A stretch of DNA of 64,000 bases from Paguma larvata (taxonomy: Eukaryota; Chordata; Mammalia; Carnivora; Viverridae), in NCBI GenBank assembly GCA_030068075.1, contig CM057844.1, positions 682,001 to 746,000 on the forward strand, written 5' to 3'. How positions within the stretch are numbered: position 1 is the stretch's first letter; each line of letters opens with the position of its first letter. Positions 22,000-34,597 of this stretch are shown here, piece by piece. A program made the position numbers and the translations under genes. Under the pieces are notes generated by a model that worked only from the letters and a program-made list of their open reading frames with translations, had not been told where the DNA came from and did no database searches.

Positions 22000-23340
22000 C
22001 AGCATGAGATAAACAGAGTCCAAATAGAAAATAATATTTAGGGAGCATAGAGCCAGGAACAGCCTGGCCCACAGGCACCTCCACGTCCTGGAGACCCAAA
22101 TTTAAAAGCCAGTTTCACTCCATTGGGTTGTTCAGTGATACTAGCACTACGAGACAACTCCTGGAGGGGCAAATTGCATTTCCATGGGCACCACTAACAC
22201 CATAGTGTATATGTGTTGATCAGGCCCTCCCTAGAAGTCCACTCAGGAAAATAATTCAACTTTACCTTTGTCCTTCAAAGAAAGAGAGAGTCTAAAACAA
22301 GGCTATAAGGAAGGTAAGCCAGGTGGGGAATAAAGAATAGGCTGGGAGTAGGGTGGGGCAGGATGTAAGGTGCCAAAGGCAAAAAGAGGTTTGGCTTAGC
22401 AAATCTTGCTCCCAGCTGGCTCTAATTGGGGGCTACCCTCTGTCAGAGGGAGGTTGGAGTCAGTGGTGCTGGAGGCAGGTGCCTGACCCATCCCTTGGCT
22501 AGAATTCTAGGAGCTAGGGAAGGCAGGTGAGCTCCTGGAAATACAAGCTCTATCTGATTTGGATCAGTGGCCACACAATCTATTGGCCAGTTTCTTCAAG
22601 GTTTCCAGTTAACGTATACAAAAGGGCCATGTGTGCAAATGACTGCCACATATGCTAAAAACCTATCCAAAATTAAATGACATTAACAAACCGCTTATTC
22701 TCCTGGTAGATTTAAATGGATTTTTCTCCCCTTCTCTGAAAAAAAAAGCATACATACATGAGTCAGCCCTGTTAACATCACCCGTTGTTTCCTTTTTGCA
22801 AGACGGAGTGGGAGGGGAGGCTCTTCCAGATCTCTTCACATGGTTGTCCACCTCTCTGGTTTTTCATATGAGGTTCCACGAGGGAGAGATAGACACACAC
22901 CTTATTAGCCAACTGATGCTTATGAGGGTGGGAGGGGACAGAAACAGTTTCCAGATTTATACCACTATGCTTTTCTCCCCCATGAACCTTATTAATATAT
23001 TGCTAACAGCAACACAAAAACCTCCCCCAGACAAACCCTAATCTCCCCATCCATCATGGCTCTTGCACAGTGGGTCAGAAAGCCCTTGTAATCACAGTTG
23101 CTATCCACCTATCCCCACGCAACCTCCTTCCTAGAAGTTTCAGGTTCCTTCACTGGGTGGCTATAGGTTAGGACCTCGAAGGCATCCTGAAGAACGTAGG
23201 ATGTGTGGCTTGATAAGCATGATCCTGGAATACGGGTGTCTGGAGAGACAACTGAAACTACTCAGGCACTTCCGGGTGACTGATTCCTTTGGGTGGATGC
23301 CCAGGATATGGGGTCTGGGTCTACCATAAACTACAAAACA
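22000..23340. other. ENTPD6 intron 1, no feature recognised
   Basis: This is single-copy-looking intronic DNA. The 129-codon frame at 22652-23041 on the plus strand has no recognised domain and lies antisense to the intron; it is not called a gene. Confidence 0.4.
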
Positions 23341-23349
23341 ATTCAGGCT

Positions 23350-23820
23350 TTCCCCCAACCCTTAAAATCATTCTATGGCTTCTAACTTAAGATACAAAAC
23401 ACCCTTTCTACCATGGTCCCCTGCCCATCTCTCCTACCTTCCTGACTCTTCAAGGTTTTCCACTGAAGGGAGTCCAGACTGATGTCCAGCTCTATCCACC
23501 TCGGAGCCTCTCTCTCTCTTTCTCTGTCTCTCTCTGGTAGCCTGGAGCACTCCTGGCGCATGCCTCAGCTCAAGCAGAAAGGCCTGACCACCCTATGAGC
23601 TCTATTCCTGGTCACCACAGCAATGCCAGAGTTTATTGTCCTCACATCCGCAGTATTGTCAGAATGGCATGATCTTGCTGGTTACCTGGGCTTCCCACCT
23701 GGGCTGTGAGGCCCAGAAGGGAATGGGCCTGCCAGTCCTTCCCCTACTAGATCTCCTGCATCTGGCACAGCTCTGGGAAGCGGGTCAGCAAATGCTACTG
23801 AATGAATGAATGAAGCAGGG
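23350..23820 (+). mobile_element. LINE2 3' end
   Basis: CCATGGTCCCCTGCCCATCT opens an L2-like run that includes GTGAGGCCCAGAAGGGAATG and ends with the L2 terminus TGAATGAATGAATGAAG. A CT-rich patch lies at 23,508-23,536. It ends about 150 bp before the CpG-rich promoter. Confidence 0.7.
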
Positions 23821-23959
23821 CCCCAGCTTCCTGGGGGCAGAGATCTCTGTTATCGGGCCCACCCAATTTCCAGAACACGAATGGCTCCCCTCACGGATCA
23901 GAGGAGCCCAGAGTTCAAGGAAGACTAATGAAACAAGGTCGTTAAGGCAACAGGAGGGA

Positions 23960-24560
23960 AAAGCCGGATGCGAATGACCCTAAGGTCGCCTGCAGGCGCC
24001 GCCGCTAGAGCCCGAGGAGCTGGCAGGCGCGTGGGTCTGGACCCCTGAAGCCCCAACCCTCCTCCACTCCGCGTCCCCGCTCCAGGCGGCCCACGTGCAG
24101 ATCCCCGGGTCCGGCGGACCCCGCCGGCCCCACACGCGTCCCCCGCCCGCCCTTACCCTGTAGGATCCCTTCTGCTCCACTACCGAGGAAGGTTCCCGGC
24201 TCCCCTCTACCACCGGCGTTACCGGGGCCACCACCCACAGGCCGAGAGCCGGAGGATCCCGGGAGCCTAAGCCCCGCCTACGTGCACGTCGTGTCACTGG
24301 GCCGGACGGAGTAGGACGTTGCGGATCCAGCGCGCAGGAGCGGCGTTTGGGCGGGGCTTAGCCGGATCCGCTTCGCGGTGCGCCAGTGTTTTCCACCTGG
24401 GTAGGTCTTTGTGGTTCCCTCCGGTTGGCGTTTTGGCTAGTGTTGGCCTTGAGTGAAGTCTTGGCCTTTCTGGCCTCTGGCGCCCAAGTGCGGCTTTCGC
24501 AGGCGGGATTCGGCCCCTGCCCTGGCTTGTAGGGGTTCTTCTGTGCGGCAGAGCCAGCCG
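23960..24560. promoter_or_regulatory. ENTPD6: CpG-rich promoter of ENTPD6
   Basis: This is the only strongly CpG-rich, GC-rich stretch of the window, with GC-box sequences (GGCGGGG) on both strands. It lies upstream of the minus-strand gene and contains a spliced first exon. There is no TATA box. The GC boxes at 24265-24278 and 24350-24363 form a 12 bp match in inverted orientation, about 70 bp apart, suggesting initiation between them and possible divergent transcription. Confidence 0.85.
24157..24300 (-). other. ENTPD6: Probable non-coding exon 1 of ENTPD6
   Basis: On the minus strand the CpG-rich DNA ends in CTACAGG followed by a strong donor GTAAGGGC at 24156-24149. This would be the 5' UTR exon spliced over a roughly 7.7 kb intron to the coding exon at 16486. 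The upstream end (transcription start) is not determined; 24300 is a guess based on the inverted GC boxes. Confidence 0.6.
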
Positions 24561-24919
24561 TTGTGCTACTAGCCCAAGCATGCTCTGGAAGTGCCAGGGA
24601 ACTAATGCTACCCCTCAACCAATGACAGGTGTGAAAACTCTACATCCATTGCCTCTCCCTTCCTTGCCCCTCAAGTGGCACAACACTCTGGCATATTCTA
24701 CAGTGAAATTGAGCCTCAGTTGCTCAAAGTGGTGACCCATACTGGCTTTCTTCCTATCCTGTCTTTCCCACTCTACTGATGTTTCCTGGGGGCACCCCCC
24801 CAAGTAAACTACTTACACTCATTTCTCAGGATTTATTTTGGGGGGGGTGGGTTGTTCTTAGACACTCATTGCTCATAGGTCATTTTGATAATAATATCAA
24901 GTAAAATATCTTAGTCAAT

Positions 24920-25235
24920 TTTTAAAAATAATTTATTGTCAAATTGGTTTCCATACAACACCTAGTGCTCATCCCAGCAAGTGCCCTCCTCTGTGCCCAT
25001 CCCCCACTCCCCCCCACACCCCTTACCCCTCAGTTTGTTCTTGGTCTTTAAGAGTCTCATGTTTTGTCTCCCTCCTTCTCTGTGTCTTTTTTTCTTTCCC
25101 CTCTTCCCCTCCCCCATGGTTTTCTGCTAAGTCTCTCAAAATCCACCTATGCATGGAAACATATGGTACCTGTCTTTCTCTGAATGACTTATTTCACTTA
25201 GCATAATACCCTGCACTCATGGCTAGCCTTCCATC
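24920..25235 (-). mobile_element. L1 3' UTR fragment, carnivore type
   Basis: AATTTATTGTCAAATTGG, CACCTAGTGCTCATCCCAGC and TCAGTTTGTTCTTGGTC are the reverse complement of the carnivore L1 3' UTR. It is truncated at its 5' side. Confidence 0.88.
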
Positions 25236-25441
25236 TTCTAAAATTTAGTATACACATAAAAGATACGAAGGAAACCTTATCCTTAACTAGAGGGGGTGGA
25301 CTTTTTATTTCTACCTGCCACATTGGCAATCACACGATCTCCTTTGACTTCCTGATATATAGTCAACATGTTGAGGCCACCTGCACCATAGTGATAATCT
25401 AGTTGGGACACCAAGAAGTGCAGTTATAAGAAGTGTAGGTA

Positions 25442-25661
25442 GGGGCGCCTGGGTGGCGGTTAAGGGTCCGACTTCGACTCAGGTCATGATCTCACGGTTC
25501 ATGGATTTAAGCACCGTGTAGGGCTCTGTGCTGACAGCTCAGAGTCTGGAGGCTGGTTCGCATTCTATGTCTCCCTTTCTCTCTGCCCCTCCCCTACTTG
25601 CTCTCTGTCTCTCTCTCTCTCTCAAAAATAAATAAACATTGAAAACATTAAAAAAAAAATA
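25442..25661 (+). mobile_element. Felid SINE with target-site duplication
   Basis: A 14 bp duplication AAGAAGTGTAGGTA (25428-25441) recurs with one mismatch at 25662-25675. It has a small deletion after GGTGGC in the A box region. Confidence 0.93.
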
Positions 25662-25799
25662 AAGAAGTATAGGTAAAGTTCTGCATGACTGGGTTAACAA
25701 GATTAAACACAGACTGGTGTGGATGATTGTCCTGTTAAATTCCTCGAGTGGCTGTGTATTTGCTGTCCTCCCTTCCATGGAGGCCCTTAACTTTTTAAT

Positions 25800-27260
25800 C
25801 ATTAAATATGATGGTGCCCTTTGTCAGATTAAGAAAACCTTTTTTTAGAATTTTTAGTTTAGTTTAAGAGTTAAAAAAATTGTAATAGTTGTTGATTTTA
25901 TTTTGTGCATTTTATTAATCTATTGAGGCAATCGTAAGAGTTTTCAACATTATTTTGTAAATGTGGTAAATTAAATTCTTTTTTAAAAAACATTTATTCA
26001 TTTTTGGGAGAGCACAAGCAGGGGAGGGGCAGAGAGAATCCGAAGTGGGCTCTGTGCTGACCGGGCTGACAGCACCAAGCCTGGGGCTCAAACTCACGAA
26101 CCACTAAATCATGACCTCGGCCGAAATCAGGTGCTCAACTGACTGAGCCACCCAAGTGTCCCAAATTCTAATGTTTAACCATTCCTGATTCCCAGTAGAA
26201 AGTATATTTTAAAAATTATTTTTATACATTGTTAGATTTGATTTGCTAATATGGTGTTCAGGCTCTCTGTTCATGAAAGAGGCTAGTTTCTAATTTTATA
26301 CATTGTACTTATTTGTATATATGGTCAAGGTTATATTGCCTTACAAAGGGAATTGGAAATTAAAAAAAAAAACTCATAAGAGAGTTTGTGTTGGTTTGAA
26401 TTTTCTATTCCTTGTATATTTGAGAGAATATGCGTGTTTTCTATGTGGAACATTTTAAAGTGCTGATTCCATTTCTAATCATTGAAGCATTCTATTTCTT
26501 TTTCAGGCAATTTTGGTATATTTTTGGTGAGAATTTTGCCCAATTCACCTAAGTTTTCAACTTTTTTTGGCATAACATTGCTCATATCTTATCTCTTTAG
26601 CATTTGTAGTTATAGTCTCTCTTACACTAATAATATTACTTATTTTTGCCCTGTTTCTTTTTCTTGATCAACATTCCAGAAATTTAAATATTTGGTTATG
26701 TTTTCCCTGCAAGAACTAACTCCTAGCTTTGTTAAACAACTCCATTATATCTGTTTGATATGTTAAGATTTCTCTCATCTTTATTCCTACTTTTTTCCTA
26801 CTTTCTTTGCGCAGATTCTGTTTTTTTCTTTTTCTAATTAATCATCTCATTAATATTCAGCCTTGTTTCCTAGTATATTTAAAGCTTCAAATTTTCAAGT
26901 ACCACATTAGCTCTATCTTACAAATTTTGCTATATTGTCTTTTTATAATTGTCAGCCTGAAAATTTTTCTAAATTCCATTATAAAATCTCTCTGTGCCAT
27001 GAGTTATTTAGAAGTATATTTTTACATTTACATTTTTGAATTAATTTCTAAAATTAACCTTTTACTTGATTGAATTTACTTGAACTAAATTCTCACTTGA
27101 TTGCATTGTAGTCTGGGGATGTAATCTCTATAACATCCATTCTTTAAAATTTGTTGAGACTAGCTTTGCAGCTACTAATTGTAAATTGACCATGGGTATT
27201 TGAGAAGAATGTGTGTGTTTCAAATCTTGAGTGAATAAAATACCCATTAGATCACACTTT
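25800..27260 (-). mobile_element. Old L1 body in antisense
   Basis: T-rich sequence with phrases such as CTCTATAACATCCATTC and GTATTTGAGAAGAATGTGTG follows the antisense of old L1 ORF2. It is strongly diverged, boundaries are rough, and it is interrupted by a SINE at about 25,978-26,161. Confidence 0.5.
25978..26161 (-). mobile_element. Felid SINE
   Basis: TTTTTAAAAAACATTTATTC opens the reversed body, which ends TGAGCCACCCAAGTGTCCC. Confidence 0.92.
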
Positions 27261-27454
27261 TGATGTTGATAAGCTGAAGTGCTGAAACAAGATCCCACTA
27301 TAGGTCTAAAGCAAATAGAAGATGACTGTTTACCATCTTAGTGACGCAGGGCTGGGGGCCCTCCTCCCCACTGTCCATCATCCTAGGACTAGGTTCACGG
27401 GCACTGCTATAGTCAACACGTGCTGTCCAAGGCCATCCTGTCAGCGGCATCTAC

Positions 27455-27572
27455 ATTACAGTAGGACAGTGATGTATCTGTTTTCTTCACCTTTGTTCCT
27501 CCAGACACTGCCTAGCATATAGTAAACATTTACTAAGTATTTGTTAAATATATGAACCAATGAATGAAAAAA
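27455..27572 (+). mobile_element. LINE2 3' tail
   Basis: CACTGCCTAGCATATAGTAA, TTTACTAAGTATTTGTTAAA and CCAATGAATGAA form the L2 terminal sequence. Confidence 0.65.
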
Positions 27573-28380
27573 AGATACCCTCTTAGTCAACATACTAGCA
27601 AAATTTAATAAACGGATATTTTTTTCTTTTTAAACTGCTTAATTATTTTCAATTGGCAATACATTATTATGGCTCAAAATTTAAAAGGTACAAAATTATA
27701 TACAGCAATAATTTTCTCAGCTTCCCAGTTCCCCTTCCTGGTTAACAGCTTGATTATATTCCCCAGAGGTATTTTATATATACACAAGCATCCATGCGTA
27801 TATATAGCCTTGTTTCTAATATATTTTTCTTTTTTTTTTTCTATGTTGATAAGTTTAATATATCTGCAAACACCCTATCTTTTCTGTGAGGTCTTATTCC
27901 TCACAGCTGGAATCAGTAAACACAATCTGCCTTTTAAAAGAAGCCTGTTATCACAATGTGGTGATTTTATTTTTTACTAATATATTTTTCAATCATAGTA
28001 AAATGCATCATCCTTGACTTTGTGTATTCCATTATTTCTGAATTCACATTTCTGAGAATGTGTTTGGTGTCAGTTTGTTGATGGGACATTAGGTGGCAGT
28101 ATATTACCAGAAGATGGAAGCAGAGTGAAGGGTGAGAGTAGGAGTGGGTTGTGTGTGTGTTGGGGGGTCTTTCCAGAAATTAAACAGCAGTTTCACATGG
28201 TTATCCTCTGCACAACAGGTCTCCTGAGCAATCCTGGCCACGTGTGTCTGTGCATGTGTGTAGGTAAATGCCTACCCAATTTTAATAAATGAAGGCTTGG
28301 TTGAGTTTTAAATCTATTACAAAAATTGCATATAAGATTTGACAGATCTGACTCAGGACTTTAGTTTGATGAGAAAAACA
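27573..28380. other. AT-rich gene-free stretch
   Basis: No gene was recognised. TATA/ATAT-rich and T-rich patches with a short GT run at 28,148-28,162. Probably old L1-derived in part. Confidence 0.3.
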
Positions 28381-28384
28381 CAGT

Positions 28385-28665
28385 TTTATTTATTTTTTAA
28401 AATATAATTTATTGTCAGTTTGGCTTACATGCAACACCCAGTGCTTATCCCAACAAGTGCCCTCCTCAATGCCCATTGCTCACTTTCCCCTCTCCCTCAC
28501 TCCCCTATTGACCCTCAGTTTGTTCTTTGTATTTGAGAGTCTATAGTTTGCTTCACTCCCTCTCTGTTTGTAACTGTTTTTTTTCCCCCTTCCCTTCCCC
28601 CATGGTCTTCTGTTAAGATGCTCAAGATCCACATATGAGTGAAAACATGTGATATCTGTCTGAGA
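28385..28665 (-). mobile_element. L1 3' UTR fragment, carnivore type
   Basis: AATTTATTGTCAGTTTGGC, CAACACCCAGTGCTTATCCC and CCTCAGTTTGTTCTTTGTAT repeat the signature of the copy at 24,920-25,235. Confidence 0.88.
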
Positions 28666-29098
28666 AAAACACAATTTTAAAACCACTCCCAATCCGGACT
28701 CCCCTACAAGCCTTCCAGGATCATGAATGTGCACATGTCTCCTCCCTCGAAATTGTTAGCTTCAAATGATTTAAACCCACACAGTACTTGTAATTTGATA
28801 TGTTGAAGTAACACTGGAAGCACCCTTACTTTCTCCATGCTTTAGATTTTACCTTGCTTTAAAAAATTAATTGACTCCTTTTCCCACAAATGGTCCTTGC
28901 CCCAGGCCCACAGCTACCCTTCCCCTCTGTCCTGGTGACAAAACCTCCCCCATTTCTCCTACTCTCTTCTAGTGAAGTTCTAGGAAATGTAAGGATAGAA
29001 GTGTATACATTTCTTTTACTGAAACCCCTACCCCCATCAAAGATTGCACTCTTTGCACATTGTTGTATACACATTTTTTATTTAACAGTATACCCAGG

Positions 29099-29222
29099 AA
29101 GGGCACCTGGGTGACACAGTCAGTTGAGCGTCCAACTCTTGATTTCGGCTCAGGTCGTGATCCCAGGGTCATGGGACTGAGCCCTGCGTGGGGGTCTGTG
29201 CTGACCATGGAGCCTGCTTAAG

Positions 29223-29260
<38 letters not shown>

Positions 29261-29310
29261 TGTTCCTCTCCCCCACTCACACACATTCTCTCTCCAAAAT
29301 TAAAAATTAA
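29099..29310 (+). mobile_element. CAN-SINE
   Basis: The head is AGGGCACCTGGGTGACACAG, followed by CTCAGGTCGTGATCCCAGGG and a (CT)n run at 29225-29256. Confidence 0.92.
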
Positions 29311-29369
29311 CCCCCCTTGCAAACGATATACCCTGGAGGTAATTCCTTATCAATATATAAAGAGAATAC

Positions 29370-29650
29370 TTTTTTAAAGCTTTAAAAAATTATGCTATAA
29401 CTTGTATATGGTAAAGTGCAATTAAATATGGGGCTTGATGATTTTTTGCTCATGTTCACACCTGTGTCACCACTGACACCTCATGATGTAGAACACATCC
29501 CAGCTCCCAGCCTGCCCCTCTCTCCCCCTCCCAGTCAACCTCCTATGGGTTACCACAACTGTGACTAATAGAGAGAAGATCAACTTTTTTCAATGGCTGT
29601 ATGGTAATCTGATATATGGATGTGACTTACTTAGCCATGAATTTCCAATC
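29370..29650. mobile_element. Old L1 3'-type fragment
   Basis: CACCTGTGTCACCACTGACA followed by a C-rich segment and GGCTGTATGGTAATCTGAT resembles old L1M 3' sequence. Orientation and limits are uncertain. Confidence 0.4.
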
Positions 29651-30369
29651 TTTTGCCATCATAAATGATGATACATTATTTTGAACACAGGCCACCTCTT
29701 ATCTTTTTACCTTTACTGGCAAGCCCAAACTCACCTCATAGAAAACACACAAAAGGTAATTTTAAACAAGGCCTTTTTGATCTTACTTTGTCTTCCTTTC
29801 ATTTCTATCTTTATTCTATACACATTCGTTTCCCTTCTTTGAATTCCTATTATTCTTCTTGTCTCACCAATCAGTACCCTGCATCCTCTTGCTTTTTCCC
29901 TTAAGGCAACCTTCAGCCTCTCCCCCTAGAACAGACACACCCTGAGGACCTGGACCTGGGACTCATCCCTTTGCATTCCCATGCTTGTCCCAGTGGCTGG
30001 CAAATCCAGATCAAAATCTGGATTCGTGTCTGCTGGGTAAACAAATTTGTAAGCCAATATATTAGATTTTAGGATTGTTACAAATATGTAACACCCTCAA
30101 GAATCTAACATCTGTTTGCTAAACAGTTAAGCAACAAACCTATATATAATAGACTGCGGAGCAGACTAATTGCATAATTTAATAGCTATAATTAATCTTC
30201 TTACTAAGGTTCTTACTAAGACACTCTCCTACATAGCCAGTGCACTCATCAAAATTGGAAACTTAACACTAATGCAGTAGTACCATGGAATCCACACAGA
30301 CCAGGTTTCCTGATTGTACCAAAAGTGTTATTTATAGTAAAAACAAAACAGAACAAAAGATTCTTTCCT

Positions 30370-30700
30370 TTATCTTTCTTCCTTTGTGGTCCAAAATATA
30401 ATCATGGATCACATACTAAATTTGGTTGTCTCTGCCAGTCTTTTTCAATCTAGAATAGTCCCTCAACCTTTCCTTGTATTTCATGACCTTGTCATTTTTG
30501 AAGAGTATGCTCCAGTTACTTTGTAGAATATATCTCAATTTGGGTTTGTCTGATATGTCTTCATGATTCAATTCAGGTTATGTATTTTGGGCAGTAATAC
30601 CACAGAAGTGATGTATTATTCTCAGAACATCTCAGAGCCCATGATGGTTCATTATTAGTGATGTTAACTTTATTCACTTGGTTGAGATAGAATTTTGGTA
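30370..30700 (+). mobile_element. Ancient interspersed repeat, copy 1 (probably L1M-derived)
   Basis: CATGACCTTGTCATTTTTGA, CAATTTGGGTTTGTCTGAT and GCAGTAATACCACAGAAGTG form the same ordered series as the copy at 48,900-49,340. The family assignment rests on memory. Confidence 0.55.
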
Positions 30701-30734
30701 GGTTTCTTCACTTTGTTACATACACTCTTTAAAT

Positions 30735-30885
30735 TAATTCCTCAAAATTATTATTATCTTCATTCTGTAGATGAACAAACTGAGGCACGAAGATGTAGAT
30801 ATTTTGCCCAAAGTCATACTCATAAGCCAGATCCTAACCCAGCCATTCTGGTTCCAAAGCAAATGCTTTTAGCTACCACACCAGA
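30735..30885 (-). mobile_element. MIR SINE
   Basis: TCATTCTGTAGATGAACAAA, CTGAGGCACGAAG, TTTTGCCCAAAGTCATACTC and AACCCAGCCATTCTGGTTCC are the reverse complement of the MIR core in order. Confidence 0.8.
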
Positions 30886-30899
30886 AGGAACTTGTTGGG

Positions 30900-31450
30900 G
30901 CTAGAAGACTCGATGTGCTTGGCATGTGGAGAACCACTGGAGAGCAGGGAATATGTGGATGGACAGAAAGGTGGAGTATAATGGGCTAAGCTTCTTTATC
31001 AGTATGTGTGGCTTGGGGCTTGGTGCATTACTCTGGATAATTTTGTTAATGGTGGCCTGAGTATGATTTGTGCTGACCTGGCCCTCTTCTGGAGTGTCAG
31101 GGCCGGACTGGCTTGAAATTACCACTCTAAATCCTCATTCTGAGGGTGAATTCCTTGTAGTTGTTGAGAAGTCATGATGTGCCCCCAATCTTAATATCTT
31201 GGCTATTCCCATCACTTACATTATAGAAGCATAGTGAACAAAAAGAGTCGATGTTTATTTTAGAATGCCGTGTGGACAAGAGCTACAGACCTGCTTCACA
31301 GATAAGTCCCTGTCTGTTAGTATCCAAGCTCACATAGGGCTAGAGACTACCAGGCCTCAAGGTTTTGTCTGAGCAGACCTACTCCTGATCTTTTGTTCTT
31401 CCCTCCAATTCTTTTGACCTGTCTTCTCCCAAGCCCTTTCTGACCCTTGA
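30900..31450. other. Gene-free stretch
   Basis: No gene or repeat family was recognised. Confidence 0.3.
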
Positions 31451-31461
31451 AAAGTTCTTAA

Positions 31462-31636
31462 TTTTTTTTAATGTTTATTCATTTTTGAGTGAGAGAGGGA
31501 GACACAGAATCCTAAACACGCTCCAGGCTCTGAGCTGTCAGCACAGAGCCTGATGCAGGACTCAAACCCATGAACTGCAAGATCATGACCTGAACTGAAG
31601 TTGGATGCTTAACTGACTGAGCCACCCAGGCACCCA
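31462..31636 (-). mobile_element. Felid SINE
   Basis: It starts TTTTTTTTAATGTTTATTCA and ends GAGCCACCCAGGCACCC. The flanks CCCTTGAAAAGTTCTT and CTCTTGAAAGGCTCTT look like a diverged target duplication. Confidence 0.92.
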
Positions 31637-32214
31637 ACCTCTTGAAAGGCTCTTGGTCATCACTCTCTTGCTTCCTTATTGCTTACCCCACTGTGCTCTT
31701 ATAACACAGACTTCACAGTGCACTCCTTCTTCACACCTGGCACAGCTCTAGCTTTCACTCAGTCAAATTTCCTCTGCTTTACAGCAATATTTCCAGATTC
31801 TCAATCTTAGTTTGGGTCCCTTTGGGAAACAAAGTCTAGGGCAGGAGAGAACTGGGGTATACATCAGCTCCTGATAGTCATTTGCCAAGCTTTAATTTCT
31901 CTGCATATCTGGCCTGCTATACACATAGGCTCCAGAAGAGCCCTCAGGCACAGAGACCAAACAGGGCAGTTGGAGTTGAGTGTAGTTGATATTGGAAAGG
32001 TAAGATCTGAAGGCTATTGGTATGAGTACCGGGAATCTGGTTCCTAGTTAATACCTTAGAGTATTAGAGCATAAAGGGAGTTCAGAGGCAATCTAGTCCA
32101 CTTTCTCCCCCTCCCCCTATGGAGTCAGGGATAGACATTGTATCTTCAGTTATAAAGAAGAAACTCAGATGGGAAAATTTCCTGAATTTCCTCAAATTCC
32201 CTGAGCTTCACTCT

Positions 32215-33104
32215 TTTTTAATTTTATTTTTTAAATTAAAGAAATTTTAATTATAGTGTAGATAACACACAGCATTATATTAGTTGCAGTTGTACAATAT
32301 AGTGATTCAACAGTTCCATATATTACCTAGTGTTCATCAAGTATGCGCACTCTTAATTCTCTTTACCTATTTCATCCACCTTCCCTCCAGTAACTATCTG
32401 TTTGTTCTCCATAGTTAACAGTCTGTTTTTTGGTTGGTCTCTGTCTCTTGTCTCTTTCTTTTGTTCATTTGTTTTGTTTCTTAAATTCCACATATGGATT
32501 AAATCATATAGTATTTGTCTTTCTCTTACTGGCTTATTTAGCTTAACATTGTTCTCTCTAGATCCATCCATAATGTTGCAAAAGGCAAGGTTTCATTTTT
32601 TTGACTAAATAATATTCCATTGTGTATATGTATATATACACCTTTTCTTTACCCGTTCCTCTATCAATGGACACTGCTTCTATAATTTGGCTATTGTAAA
32701 TAACACTGCTATAAACATAAGGGTGTATGTATCTCTTTGAATTAGTGATTTTATATTTTTTGGGGGGGGGTAAATATCCAGTAGTGCAATTACTGGACCA
32801 TAGGGTAGTTCTATTTTTAAATTTTTGAGGAACTTCCATACTGTTTTCCAGTGTGGCTGCACCAGTTTGCATTCCCACCAATAGTGCATGAGGGCTCCTT
32901 TCTTTCCTCACCAACACCCATTGTTTCTTGTGTTGTTGATTTTAGTCATTCTGACAGGTGTGAGGTGATATCTTATTGTAGTTTTTTGATATGTATTTCC
33001 CTGATGATGAGTGATGTTGAGCATTTTTTTAATGTGTTTTTTTGGCCATCTGTATGTCTTCTTAGGAGAAATCTCTTTTTATGTCTTCTGCCCACTTTTA
33101 AATT

Positions 33105-33148
<44 letters not shown>

Positions 33149-33425
33149 GAGATGTATATGTTGTTTATGTATTTTGGATACATAACCTTATGTATTTTGG
33201 ATCATAACCAAAAATGTTATTTGTAAATATCTTCTCCCAATTAGTAGGTTGTCTTTTAGTTTTGTTGGTTGCTTTCTTTGGTGTGCAGAAGCTTTTTATT
33301 TTGGTGTAATATCAATAGTTTATTTTTGCTTTTGTTTCCCTTGTCTCAGGAGACCTATCTAGAAAAAGTTGCTGTGTCCAGTGTCAGAGAAATTATTGCC
33401 TATTGAGTTTTACTCTTATCATATG
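32215..33425 (-). mobile_element. L1 3' end with part of ORF2, antisense
   Basis: The left part (GTACAATATAGTGATTCAAC, TAAATTCCACATATGGATTA) is reversed L1 3' UTR. The right part encodes on the minus strand LKNLKIELPYGPVIALLDI and related blocks typical of the C-terminal end of L1 ORF2. Stops and frameshifts are present. A (GT)n run of about 40 bp is embedded at 33109-33148. Confidence 0.9.
33109..33148. repeat. (GT)n microsatellite in L1
   Basis: About 19 TG units inside the reversed L1 ORF2. Confidence 0.95.
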
Positions 33426-33724
33426 TAAAATGAAGATTAAAAATAATATCTAACCATTGGGTAGCACAGAGTAAACAAATGTTAGGGGTTATTTTAGGAG
33501 AAAAAGGCTGTACTAGTTAGCTATCACCACAATAGTGCTATGTAACAAACCATCCTAAAACTCAGTGCACACAGTAGTAGCATTTCTGAAATGGTGGTGT
33601 AATAAGCTCTGCAGACTCTTTCCCAAGCAAAACAAACAAAACTAGTCAAAATTATTTAAAAGTAACGGCCACTTTAAGTCTGAAAATTCTAAGGGCATAC
33701 AATGTATGGAAAGACACTTATTCA

Positions 33725-33890
33725 AGAAGACTCTCAAAGACTAAGAACAAACTGAGGGTGGGAGGGGGAGAGGAGGTGACAGGCATTAAAGAGGGCATGT
33801 GTTGGGATGAACACTGGGTGTTATATGTAAACCAATTTGAAAATAAACTATTATAATGAAAAAAGAAAAAAAAAGATAAAAAGTAAGGGG
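33725..33890 (+). mobile_element. Short L1 3' end insertion
   Basis: ACAAACTGAGGGTGGGAGGG, GTGTTGGGATGAACACTGGG and AATAAACTATTATAATG plus an A-rich tail are a 5'-truncated L1 3' end in sense orientation. Confidence 0.85.
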
Positions 33891-34597
33891 GATATTGGGC
33901 AACTGTATTATAGTAACACAGTTTTGTAATGCACATACAATTAAAGAATTTATGCATCCAAAAAAAAAATTCTACTAACTCTTGGTGAGACAGTGAGAGT
34001 CTGTGGCACTGAGGCATGATCTGTCCCCTTTCCCTCCATGAAGCTCTTTTTTAGGTGGGTATAATCGAGAAGGTGGACTCCTCTTCTCAGCTCTCAATCT
34101 TGGGCCACACATTCACCCTGGGAGGGAAAGAGTACTAATATTTCTCATCTCTCTCCAGCTCCATGTTGCAGAAGCTCTATTTCAGACAAGAGTGGCCAAG
34201 AGGTCTGTGGCTACCTTCCTCCACCCAGGAGCACTCACACATATGGCAGCAGCTATACCCCAGGTATGGCAGGCCAGGAATACTAGGTCCTGATTGCCCT
34301 TACTCCAGCTCATTCATAAACTAGACTTTCCATACCAGAAAAAGCAGGCTGAGAAAACCTCAGAAAGCTGAGGGACTATGTCCCTGCTCTAGTACCATTC
34401 TAGTAAGGCAGGGACATCTTTATAAGAGAAGGGGATGATTGTCCCTACCCCTAGAATCAAGGCAGTGGTGCAGAGGTTCTGTGAGGGAGAGAGGTCATAA
34501 GAATAACAAAGACTTTGTAGTTCTCCTCAAGGGGATTGACTTTACATGGAATAGAGCATGAGGAAGTTCAACTCTAATCATACTGTCAAAAGCGTTG

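Noticed and set aside
22652..23041. 129-codon plus-strand frame in ENTPD6 intron 1
   Set aside because: No domain, no supporting signals and low-complexity Lys/Pro parts; treated as chance.
32558..32917. 119-codon frame on the minus strand with ORF2-like words
   Set aside because: It is the C-terminal end of a decayed L1 ORF2, with no intact reverse transcriptase.
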